Assembly (NCBI GenBank): GCA_035315125.1
Contig: DATFYI010000315.1
Coordinates: forward strand, 1-5,981
Source of the DNA: DATFYI01 sp035315125
GTDB lineage: Bacteria > Chloroflexota > Anaerolineae > Anaerolineales > Anaerolineaceae
Length of the DNA: 5,981 nt
Direction: 5' to 3'
Under the pieces are notes generated by a model. The model ran no database searches, was not told the DNA's origin, and saw nothing but the letters and a program-made list of their open reading frames with translations. The first letter of the stretch is position 1. Each line of letters starts with the position of its first letter. Below are positions 1 to 5,495 of this stretch, one piece after another. Position numbers and translations under genes: made by a program.

Positions 1-377
1 CTGCCCTGGAAAAACGCGGTTACGAGGCCATGGCTATCTCAGCTCTGGCGCGCACCAACCTTGAACCGCTGCTTTGGAAAGCGCTTGAATTGTTGAAGAC
101 AAGCCCGCAGGTTGAAACTGCGGCCGAATTGCCAGTATATCGCCCGCCCGAAGATGCCCGAGACTTTACTATAGAAAGAGTTGAGGATGGTTGGCAGATC
201 CATGGAGCTGCTATCGAGAGAGCCGCAGAAATGACGTATTGGGAATATGAAGGCTCGGTGCGCCGTTTTCAACATTTGATGGATACATTGGGTGTGGATG
301 CCGCCCTGCGAAAAGCCGGTATTGAAGAGGGCGATACGGTTTATATTGGTGAGAATGAGTTGGAGTGGCAGGATTAG
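1..377 (+). CDS. obg: Obg family GTPase (ObgE/CgtA), C-terminal part; 5' end outside window
   Basis: Partial gene open from the window edge (frame begins at base 3) to TAG at 375-377, leaving 124 visible residues. Visible residues 12-14 (ISA) fit the G5 SA motif that ends the GTPase domain, followed by its closing helix. After a short linker, residues about 55-122 match the Obg C-terminal OCT domain: a GWQIHG strand, an IERAAEMTYW segment, then GVDAALRKAGIEEGDTVYIG and a final acidic/aromatic end. The glycine-rich Obg fold and the P-loop lie upstream and are not seen. Obg proteins are ribosome-associated GTPases acting in 50S subunit assembly and in stress and nucleotide sensing (family knowledge). 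nadD starts 6 bp downstream, so the two are probably co-transcribed. The ATG at base 30 is internal, not a start. Identification is firm because of the OCT domain. Confidence 0.93.
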   Translation, partial: ALEKRGYEAMAISALARTNLEPLLWKALELLKTSPQVETAAELPVYRPPEDARDFTIERVEDGWQIHGAAIERAAEMTYWEYEGSVRRFQHLMDTLGVDAALRKAGIEEGDTVYIGENELEWQD

Positions 378-383
378 GGCATC

Positions 384-1007
384 ATGCGTCTTGGGATTTT
401 TGGCGGCACGTTCGACCCTCCGCACCTCGGTCACATGATCCTGGCTGCCGAGGCCAGCTACCAATTGCAACTTGAACGTTTGCTGTGGGTATTGACGCCG
501 GCTGCTCCGCATAAAATAGGCTGGCCGATATCTGCACTGGAACAGCGTATCGAGCTGGTAATGGCGGCTATCCAGCAATCGCCCGATTTTGAAATTTCAC
601 GAGTCGATATTGACCGGCAGCCGCCGTATTATTCTGAGGTTACGATGCAGTTGTTGAGAAAAATATATCCTCAGGCCGATTTGATTTTTTTGATGGGTGG
701 TGATTCTTTACACGACCTGCCCGGCTGGCATGATCCGGTGAAATTTATCCAGGGTTGTTCTGAGATTGGGGTAATGCGCCGGCCGGGGGATTTGATCGAC
801 CTGAAAACATTGGAAAGCCGTTTGCCTGGGCTGCGGGATAAGATTCGCTTTGTTGAAGCGCCTTTATTGGAAATATCCGCCCGCCAGATCCGTGAAAGGA
901 TCGCCAGCGGCCGGCCATACCGTTATTATCTGCTCCCGGCGGTTTATGAATTGATCAAAGAAAATCATTATTACCAGGATCTTACGACTGCGGGGTCTCA
1001 GAATTGA
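384..1007 (+). CDS. nadD: Nicotinate-nucleotide adenylyltransferase (NadD)
   Basis: A 207-residue cytoplasmic enzyme of usual family length that transfers AMP from ATP to nicotinate mononucleotide, giving deamido-NAD in NAD(P) biosynthesis. Residues 7-17 are GGTFDPPHLGH, the nucleotidyltransferase motif with the HxGH-type ATP-binding histidines (H14, H17). Residues 105-115 read GGDSLHDLPGW, the family's conserved GxDS-LxxLPxW substrate-side loop. Residues 164-170 (ISARQIR) are the second conserved ISxxxIR motif, followed by a GRPYRYYLLPAVYELI ending typical of NadD. The ATG at 384 is chosen because the GxFGGTFDP strand must begin within the first few residues. A modest purine-rich stretch (GGATTAGGG) precedes it. 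It lies 6 bp after obg. Its TGA (1005-1007) overlaps the TTG start of the next gene, suggesting one transcript. No odd residues seen. Confidence 0.96.
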   Translation: MRLGIFGGTFDPPHLGHMILAAEASYQLQLERLLWVLTPAAPHKIGWPISALEQRIELVMAAIQQSPDFEISRVDIDRQPPYYSEVTMQLLRKIYPQADLIFLMGGDSLHDLPGWHDPVKFIQGCSEIGVMRRPGDLIDLKTLESRLPGLRDKIRFVEAPLLEISARQIRERIASGRPYRYYLLPAVYELIKENHYYQDLTTAGSQN

Positions 1008-2194
1008 GTACTCGCAGCAACACACTTCTGATCGACCGACGTTTTTCGCCAATAGTACTCAGCCATTTTATTATCGATTTGATGAATGTCCAGACGCCGA
1101 TCCTGCTTACTTTTTTAAGCGGATCGCTTGGTTTAACGAACGGTTTGCTGGGTCTATTCAACAGCATCTTTCAGCTAACCGGATCATTATCCCAGCCAAT
1201 TTTCGGCTACCTGACGGACCGGATTGGCGTCCGCAGGATGGTGGTAAGTAGCGTTCTATGGATGGGCAGCTTCTTCACCCTGGCTCTGGTTGTTCCAGGT
1301 TGGCCGGCACTTATTTTTCTGATTATTTCTGCGTTGGGTTCGGGGGCATTTCACCCTGCCGGTGCTTCTCAGGCTACAACAGTTGGACGTAACTTGATGG
1401 CAGGCCGTGAGACCACTTCAGCTTCGATCTTTTTTACCTTTGGCCAGCTAGGGTATTTTATCGGGCCATTAATAGGGGGGATTTTACTGACAACCTGGAG
1501 TAAATCCGGTTTGTTGATTTTGTCTGTTTTGGCTTTAATCACCAGTGGGATTGACGTCTGGCAGTTTCAGGTTGATGTCTTACCAGTGTCTGTTATAAAA
1601 GGCAGTGCGGCAAAATTAAGCAATAATTTTAAGCAAATCGGTTGGCTGGGGCTGACAGCATTGATTGTTGTAGCGGCATTTCAATCCTGGATATTTCAGA
1701 CGGTACTTGCCTTTTTGCCGAAATATTTAAGCGACCTGGGCGAGCCGGCCAGCATCTATGGGCTAATTGCAGCCTTTTTCATGGGTGGAACGACATTTGG
1801 AAACCTGCTGGGCGGTAATCTGGCCGACCGGGTCGGCAAACGTTGGGTGGTCATCTTTGGAATGGGCTTGAGTACTCTTCCGCTTTTTTTGATCCCCCAA
1901 ACTGCCGCCAGTTCACTGTTGATGTATCCGCTTGTTTTTCTGGCAGGCTTGTTCAACGGAACTGTCAACAGTATATCGATCGTGCTGGCCCAAAAACTCA
2001 TTCCAGGTGGGCTTGGTCTGGCTTCTGGATTGGCCATGGGTTTTATATTTTCGGCCGGCGGTATTGGCATTTTGGCCAGCGGGGCGCTGGCTGACCGGTT
2101 GGGGCTGATCTCTGTGTTTTATCTGTGCACTATCCTGGCGGTGACAGGCGCCATCATGGGCATATTCCTGGTCGATCGGGAGTACCAACAATAA
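1004..2194 (+). CDS. Major facilitator superfamily transporter, fosmidomycin-resistance (Fsr)-like
   Basis: A 396-residue, very hydrophobic protein with about 12 predicted membrane helices. The MFS loop signature appears in both halves: GYLTDRIGVRR (residues 68-78, between TM2 and TM3) and GNLADRVGKRW (271-281, between TM8 and TM9), as expected for the duplicated 6+6 fold. The opening LSHFIIDLMN (19-28) and GSGAFHPAGAS (112-122) resemble the GHxxxD and GxxxFHPE/A segments of Fsr-type transporters, which are proton-coupled drug exporters. The true substrate cannot be read from sequence. The start is taken as TTG at 1004, sharing TTGA with the nadD stop. The next in-frame ATG (1082) lies inside TM1 and would destroy it. 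No strong ribosome site is seen, so translation may depend on coupling to nadD. Another near-cognate start a few codons later is possible. Confidence 0.85.
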   Translation: MSTRSNTLLIDRRFSPIVLSHFIIDLMNVQTPILLTFLSGSLGLTNGLLGLFNSIFQLTGSLSQPIFGYLTDRIGVRRMVVSSVLWMGSFFTLALVVPGWPALIFLIISALGSGAFHPAGASQATTVGRNLMAGRETTSASIFFTFGQLGYFIGPLIGGILLTTWSKSGLLILSVLALITSGIDVWQFQVDVLPVSVIKGSAAKLSNNFKQIGWLGLTALIVVAAFQSWIFQTVLAFLPKYLSDLGEPASIYGLIAAFFMGGTTFGNLLGGNLADRVGKRWVVIFGMGLSTLPLFLIPQTAASSLLMYPLVFLAGLFNGTVNSISIVLAQKLIPGGLGLASGLAMGFIFSAGGIGILASGALADRLGLISVFYLCTILAVTGAIMGIFLVDREYQQ

Positions 2195-2197
2195 AAA

Positions 2198-2234
2198 AAA
2201 GTGCACCCGTAGGCAGTCCGACCGGGTGCACTTT
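2198..2234 (-). terminator. Intrinsic terminator between convergent operons, canonical for the minus strand
   Basis: Bases 2198-2209 and 2223-2234 form a perfect 12-bp inverted repeat (AAAGTGCACCCG / CGGGTGCACTTT) around a 13-nt loop. Read on the minus strand, the stem is followed directly by eight U residues (A-tract at 2193-2200), so it is a textbook Rho-independent terminator about 25 nt after the toast-rack gene stop. Read on the plus strand, it follows the transporter stop by 3 nt but has only a UUU run after the stem, with a short AATTTT a little further on. It may therefore act in both directions but less efficiently for the obg-nadD-transporter transcript. Confidence 0.9.
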
Positions 2235-2259
2235 GTAGACAATTTTGCTGGTTTTGGCG

Positions 2260-3111
2260 TTATTTGCTGACCAGATCCAAACTTCCTACCGACATTTCCA
2301 CAGTAATATTGAGCAATGGCCCACTGCCGCTGGTACGATAAATCTTGCCATCGATGGTAAAGGTACCATCGGCGCTGATGTCATTCAAGGCGCCAGTGAT
2401 GGTTACCTGGCTGTTGGAATTGGCGGGCAGATCGATTGTTACGTTGCTGACTCCGGCGGTGATGAGGGCGTTAGCCGGCTGTTGCAAGTTCCCTGAGAAA
2501 TCTAAGGTATAAGAACCAGCCCCACCGCTAAAAGTCATATCTGTAAAATTGGCGTTGGCCAAACCGTCCAGCTCAACGGTTGAGGCGCCGGTTTTATAAG
2601 ACAAGTTGGTCATTTTGACAGGGTTAGGTGTATTAAACAGCACTTTTGCGCTGCTGGCCCCATCCGAAATACTCAGGTTTGTGAGGGGGACGCCGCTTAA
2701 ATCAACCGTACCGCTATAGGCGCCCGCTTTCAGTGTAAAATCCATAGGGGTATTACCCAATTTTAAGTTCCAATCGTTAATAACATTATTGTTGGGGATG
2801 GATTTTGTAAATTGAGTATTTACGGCGATAGCAGACCCATTACTTTGACGAGTAACCTCCGGTTGCCAGTCCGGCACATTGTAACGAACGTTACCTTCAA
2901 CCAATCCGCTGGCTCCGCCGGTGATCTGGAGGGTGCCTGCGCCCATAGAAACATTTAACTCAGCCGGGCCAGAGTGATCAGTAGGAGCAGGCTCGTTAAT
3001 ATTCAGGGTTTGGATTTCCCCAGTTTGAGCAGTATTAACTGGCAGGCTGATGGTGCAGGCCAGGGTGGTAGCCATAAAAACAACCAGAGCGATTCCGATG
3101 GGTGATTTCAT
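2260..3111 (-). CDS. Toast-rack domain protein, putative exported lipoprotein
   Basis: A 283-residue protein with a hydrophobic N-terminus (residues 4-18) ending in TLAC. Cys19 is a candidate lipidation site, although Thr at -3 departs from the usual Leu. After a short Ser/Thr/Pro linker, residues about 51-86 carry LNVSMGAGTLQITGG, VRYN and DWQPEV, the pattern of the N-terminal toast-rack domain (DUF2154 type; related to LiaF and DUF4097 proteins). The remainder is Asn/Ser/Thr/Gly-rich beta strand with a repeated GA(S/G)xxxx(V/L)(D/L) unit about every 21-24 residues, consistent with a stacked beta sheet. The ATG at 3111 is preferred over the upstream in-frame TTG at 3126 because GGAGAG (3119-3124) sits 7 nt before it and would otherwise be coding. 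It is last in the ECF sigma operon, 60 bp after the bactofilin-like gene and followed by a terminator. Molecular function unknown; toast-rack proteins are linked with Psp/Lia-type envelope stress systems. Confidence 0.82.
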   Translation of the reverse strand: MKSPIGIALVVFMATTLACTISLPVNTAQTGEIQTLNINEPAPTDHSGPAELNVSMGAGTLQITGGASGLVEGNVRYNVPDWQPEVTRQSNGSAIAVNTQFTKSIPNNNVINDWNLKLGNTPMDFTLKAGAYSGTVDLSGVPLTNLSISDGASSAKVLFNTPNPVKMTNLSYKTGASTVELDGLANANFTDMTFSGGAGSYTLDFSGNLQQPANALITAGVSNVTIDLPANSNSQVTITGALNDISADGTFTIDGKIYRTSGSGPLLNITVEMSVGSLDLVSK

Positions 3112-3118
3112 TTCTTTT

Positions 3119-3124
3119 CTCTCC
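3119..3124 (-). promoter_or_regulatory. Ribosome binding site deciding the toast-rack gene start
   Basis: GGAGAG on the minus strand, 7 nt upstream of the ATG at 3111. This is the strongest local Shine-Dalgarno match. It places translation start at 3111 rather than at TTG 3126, which lies immediately upstream of it. Confidence 0.8.
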
Positions 3125-3171
3125 AATAAATTAGGTCAATCTGGGCCGGTTTCAGCTTCGCACTAGCGGCA

Positions 3172-4278
3172 TCAGGCGGCGTTTCCTGATGGGGGTTGAT
3201 CCGACGGTGGCTGAGGCTGTGAATTTTCCGATGACGAAGCGGGGGGAGTCGGAGGAATGTTGGTCGGTGGGATTGAAGAAGTTGGTACCACCGGCTTGTT
3301 GTAACTGGTGGTGGGCGAGCTGCTGTAAATACGTGTACCGAACTGGCTAACCAGAACGCCCCCCAGACCGACCATGGCAAGAAGAGCCGGCAGGATCCAG
3401 CCAATACACGGGACAATATTTAAGATATTGGCAAGCAAGGTGATCACCAGGGTACCAATTCCTGCTGCGACCGGAACGGCCCATTCGGATTTGAACAGTA
3501 GCGCCAGGCGGTTGCCCACTTCAAGACCAACAGCAATCCAACCAAATAAAATGGCGATTCCCAACACCAGAATGCCCACCAAACTGACAGGGATCAATAT
3601 CAATGTAATCGCGAGCAGAGCAATCAAGGCCGGGGCGACGATGACCGTCAGGCAGCCGATGCCGCTGGCAGCCGCCGGCTCGGTCACAATGGATTGTGCC
3701 ACCTGTTGGGTTTGCTTAGCCAGGAACATGGTTACCAGCACTGCCAATGCGGCGATTGCCAGGGCCTGGAAGATGGCCCAAAATACTTTCCAGATCGGAC
3801 TGAAATCCAGGTTGAGAGCTGGGGCGACAAAACGCGGAAAAGCCAGTGTGCGCGGGATATTGAATAACAGGTTCCCGGAGTTCTCGTTATTTACTTTCCC
3901 ATCGATCTGGGCTTTTTCGGATCGGTTGAAGGCCGCTCCCAGGGAATTGATGTCTCCGTGAACCATAGCAGTGTCCTCCAGGGTTACCACTCCACCCATA
4001 GCATTGATATTTCCGGTGATTGTGCCGCGTGCATCCAGTGTACCTCCGGTAAGGGAAACATCCCCGTTAACGACTGAACCTGGATCGAGTGTGGCCGTTC
4101 CGCCGATAATTAACAGGTCTCCGTTTAAAGTCTGTGAGCTGGATAGGCGGTAGGTGCCACCCAGGACGACCTGATCATTCGGGTTGGTCGGTGTCTGTGC
4201 AAAGGCACTGGCAGGAAAACCCAGAATGAAGAATACAAGAATAAGTGAAATAATTGAGTATCTAATTTTGGCTCTCAT
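3172..4278 (-). CDS. Exported bactofilin-like (polymer-forming) beta-repeat protein with C-terminal membrane domain
   Basis: A 368-residue protein in four parts. (1) Signal peptide, residues 1-27, with basic start, hydrophobic core and an AFA|Q cleavage site. (2) Residues about 42-128: repeats of 17-20 residues of the form NGDLLIIGG-TATLDPGSVV, NGDVSLTGG, GNINAMGG, HGDINSLGA and DGKV, the bactofilin-like right-handed beta-helix pattern. (3) Residues about 163-311: roughly five hydrophobic helices (163-186, two in 207-255, two in 266-310). (4) Residues 318-368: a low-complexity tail with about 14 prolines plus Ser/Thr/Gln. The signal peptide puts the beta domain outside the cytoplasmic membrane, unlike classical cytosolic bactofilins. 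Start ATG 4278 overlaps the anti-sigma gene end by 17 nt, with AAGGAA (4288-4293) 9 nt upstream. Being in the sigma operon, it is probably an effector or sensor of envelope stress (inference). Biochemical role unknown. Confidence 0.85.
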   Translation of the reverse strand: MRAKIRYSIISLILVFFILGFPASAFAQTPTNPNDQVVLGGTYRLSSSQTLNGDLLIIGGTATLDPGSVVNGDVSLTGGTLDARGTITGNINAMGGVVTLEDTAMVHGDINSLGAAFNRSEKAQIDGKVNNENSGNLLFNIPRTLAFPRFVAPALNLDFSPIWKVFWAIFQALAIAALAVLVTMFLAKQTQQVAQSIVTEPAAASGIGCLTVIVAPALIALLAITLILIPVSLVGILVLGIAILFGWIAVGLEVGNRLALLFKSEWAVPVAAGIGTLVITLLANILNIVPCIGWILPALLAMVGLGGVLVSQFGTRIYSSSPTTSYNKPVVPTSSIPPTNIPPTPPASSSENSQPQPPSDQPPSGNAA

Positions 4279-4810
4279 TATTTGATGTTCCTTTTGAAGA
4301 AATTCGCCAGAGCGATATGATCCAGATTAGAGTTAGGAAACTTAGTCCACTCGTGATCAGTACCCATAATGCAATCGGCACAACCGGAGGTATGAAACTG
4401 ACCAGCTCAAGAATAAAGTCCTGCACCTTTATCCAGGTTGTAAAAAGACTGAATGTCGATTGAAAGGCTGCAACCAACCACTCAACCGGTGTAGAGGTTG
4501 CCAATATATGCAGGGCAAATAGAAGTAAGAGCAGAATGGCGGCGCCTGCCAGAGCTATGAAAAGCCTGCGTACCTGGCGGCGCTGGGTTGCAACACGTCG
4601 CTCGACCAGACTGGCCTGCCAACGCTGGGTAAAACCTGGGATTGGCGTAGACATCGGAGCGGCTCGTAAAAGACCAGTTGCTAATCGCAGATCCTGGCGT
4701 AGTTGTTGGCAATCGTCGCAAGTGTATAGGTGCTTTTCAAGTTCTTGAAGTTGTTCACCGGATAGATCGGACTCGGCGAAGATCCAGTTTTTATACAGCT
4801 GGTGATTCAT
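4262..4810 (-). CDS. Anti-sigma factor with zinc-binding (ZAS-like) domain and two TM segments
   Basis: A 182-residue protein. Residues 27-34 read HLYTCDDC, the HxxxCxxC zinc motif (H27, C31, C34) of ZAS anti-sigma factors, in a short helical N-terminal domain preceded by an LSGEQLQELEKH helix. A basic linker (residues 71-82) leads to TM1 (about 83-104), then an external loop of about 35 residues, then TM2 (about 142-168) and a short polar tail. N- and C-termini should both be cytoplasmic. The ATG at 4810 is chosen over the far upstream ATG at 4873 because AAAGGAG (4816-4822) lies just before it and the zinc domain then starts at the normal distance. It overlaps the sigma gene by 20 nt and the next gene by 17 nt, consistent with coupled translation keeping sigma and anti-sigma balanced. 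It is expected to bind and hold the adjacent ECF sigma factor at the membrane until an envelope signal. Confidence 0.9.
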   Translation of the reverse strand: MNHQLYKNWIFAESDLSGEQLQELEKHLYTCDDCQQLRQDLRLATGLLRAAPMSTPIPGFTQRWQASLVERRVATQRRQVRRLFIALAGAAILLLLLFALHILATSTPVEWLVAAFQSTFSLFTTWIKVQDFILELVSFIPPVVPIALWVLITSGLSFLTLIWIISLWRISSKGTSNNESQN

Positions 4811-5384
4811 GATTTCTCCTTTCCGGGTTTGACGATTGGGGTTGAACCGACTTCCAGCGCTCTGCCAGTACATGTCGAGCGCGATGCATGCGACTTTTTA
4901 CCGCACTTATCGAGAGATTCAGAGCCTTACCAATTTCCTCATCAGAAAAATTATACCAATAGCGCATAATCATAGCGGCTCGATCCTGAGGGCTCATCGT
5001 ATTAAGAATTTGATGCAAGATTTTTTCCTCTTCTGACCTGCTTACGACAAATTCTGGATCAGGAGCGGGATCGGGTGCGCTTTCTTCAGGAAGCAGGTCA
5101 ATTGTAAAAGTTGGTAGCCGCCGGCGACGTTGCTGATCAATACAATAGTGAGCGGCTATAGAGAGCAGCCAGGTGATAAATGATCGCTGTAGGTCATAAC
5201 GGCGGATGGCCTGGTAAGCGCGCCAAAATGTCTCTTGAGCCGCATCTTCGGCCTCTTGCGGACCGCCCAACATTCGGTAACACAAGTTATATACTGGCGT
5301 CTGGTAGGTTTCTACCAGGTTTGTAAAGGCTTCTTCGTCCCCATGTTGGGCCCGTTGCAGCCATTCGACCTCTGGATTGCTCAC
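4791..5384 (-). CDS. ECF (extracytoplasmic function) RNA polymerase sigma-70 factor
   Basis: A 197-residue protein with the two-domain ECF layout. Sigma region 2 spans about residues 17-86 and includes YRMLGGPQEAEDAAQETFWRAY (-10 recognition and core binding) and FITWLLSIAAHYCIDQQRRRR. A Pro/Asp/Glu-rich linker (about 98-118) joins it to region 4 (about 123-176), with MSPQDRAAMIMRYW and the helix-turn-helix FSDEEIGKALNLSISAVKSRMHRAR (-35 recognition). No region 1.1 or 3 is present. The start is GTG at 5384, since no in-frame ATG precedes region 2. AAGGA (5397-5401) lies upstream at a rather long 12-nt spacing. The gene heads a minus-strand operon whose second gene is its likely zinc anti-sigma partner. 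A sigma-W-like promoter motif (5420-5445) stands just upstream, suggesting positive autoregulation. The ECF subgroup cannot be assigned by eye. Confidence 0.95.
   Translation of the reverse strand: MSNPEVEWLQRAQHGDEEAFTNLVETYQTPVYNLCYRMLGGPQEAEDAAQETFWRAYQAIRRYDLQRSFITWLLSIAAHYCIDQQRRRRLPTFTIDLLPEESAPDPAPDPEFVVSRSEEEKILHQILNTMSPQDRAAMIMRYWYNFSDEEIGKALNLSISAVKSRMHRARHVLAERWKSVQPQSSNPERRNHESPAV
4816..4822 (-). promoter_or_regulatory. Ribosome binding site of the anti-sigma gene, inside the sigma gene
   Basis: AAAGGAG on the minus strand, with GGAG 5 nt from the ATG at 4810. It lies within the last codons of the sigma gene (stop at 4791). It settles the start of the anti-sigma gene and suggests that ribosomes finishing sigma can re-initiate there. 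Confidence 0.85.
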
Positions 5385-5419
5385 CGGTTCTACCGATCCT
5401 TATATTTTCTATAACTATA

Positions 5420-5445
5420 TACGCATTTGGTTGAATTTAGTTGCA
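5420..5445 (-). promoter_or_regulatory. Candidate autoregulatory ECF-sigma promoter (TGCAAC-N16-CGTA)
   Basis: On the minus strand, TGCAAC (5440-5445) and CGTA (5420-5423) are separated by exactly 16 nt. The Bacillus sigma-W consensus is TGAAAC-N16-CGTA, so this matches 9 of 10 fixed positions with exact spacing. Transcription would begin near 5412-5414, giving a leader of about 28 nt before the GTG at 5384. ECF sigma factors commonly drive their own operon through such AAC/CGT-type elements. The location immediately upstream of the sigma gene is what lifts this above a chance match. Confidence 0.6.
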
Positions 5446-5466
5446 TTACTCTAAAACAAGTATAAT
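5441..5466 (+). promoter_or_regulatory. Candidate galT promoter (housekeeping-type -10)
   Basis: A perfect TATAAT -10 hexamer lies at 5461-5466, 29 nt before the galT ATG, with a leader of roughly 23 nt containing the ribosome site. The best -35 candidate is TTGCAT at 5441-5446, but the spacer is only 14 bp, shorter than the usual 16-18. Either the -35 element is weak or an activator helps. The -35 overlaps the -35 of the divergent ECF promoter. Confidence 0.45.
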
Positions 5467-5495
5467 TTGCTAGTTATACACGGAGAAAGCGGATT

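Larger units (their letters stand above)
5385..5495. other. Divergent intergenic region between the sigma operon and galT
   Basis: This 111-bp AT-rich spacer holds the putative ECF promoter toward the minus strand and a TATAAT-bearing promoter toward galT, with overlapping -35 elements. A small inverted repeat CGGT-TCT-ACCG (5385-5395) lies directly before the sigma GTG. GGAGA (5482-5486) is the galT ribosome site, 9 nt before its ATG. No further gene or RNA is seen. Confidence 0.6.

Noticed and set aside
39..578. Long minus-strand open frame across obg and nadD
   Set aside because: It is antisense to two firmly identified genes with conserved motifs. The translation is Arg/Gln/His/Cys-rich and resembles no family.
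2245..2496. Short plus-strand open frame in the 3' part of the toast-rack gene
   Set aside because: It is antisense to a gene with a regular beta-repeat pattern and ribosome site. It begins just after the terminator with no ribosome site.
3112..3126. TTG at 3126 as start of the toast-rack gene
   Set aside because: It would make the GGAGAG ribosome site coding. The ATG at 3111 has correct spacing to that site.
3129..3154. TGAAAC (3149-3154, minus strand) upstream of the toast-rack gene as a second ECF promoter
   Set aside because: The -35 box is a perfect match, but 16 nt downstream the sequence is AATT, not CGTA, so the -10 half is missing.
3374..3961. 195-codon plus-strand open frame inside the bactofilin-like gene
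   Set aside because: It is antisense shadow of a gene with signal peptide, repeats and TM helices. Its composition (Ala/Arg/Thr/Pro-rich) is a reverse-strand artefact.
4811..4873. Upstream in-frame ATG extending the anti-sigma gene by 21 codons
   Set aside because: The extension lies in the sigma coding region and has no good ribosome site. A strong AAAGGAG stands right before the ATG at 4810.
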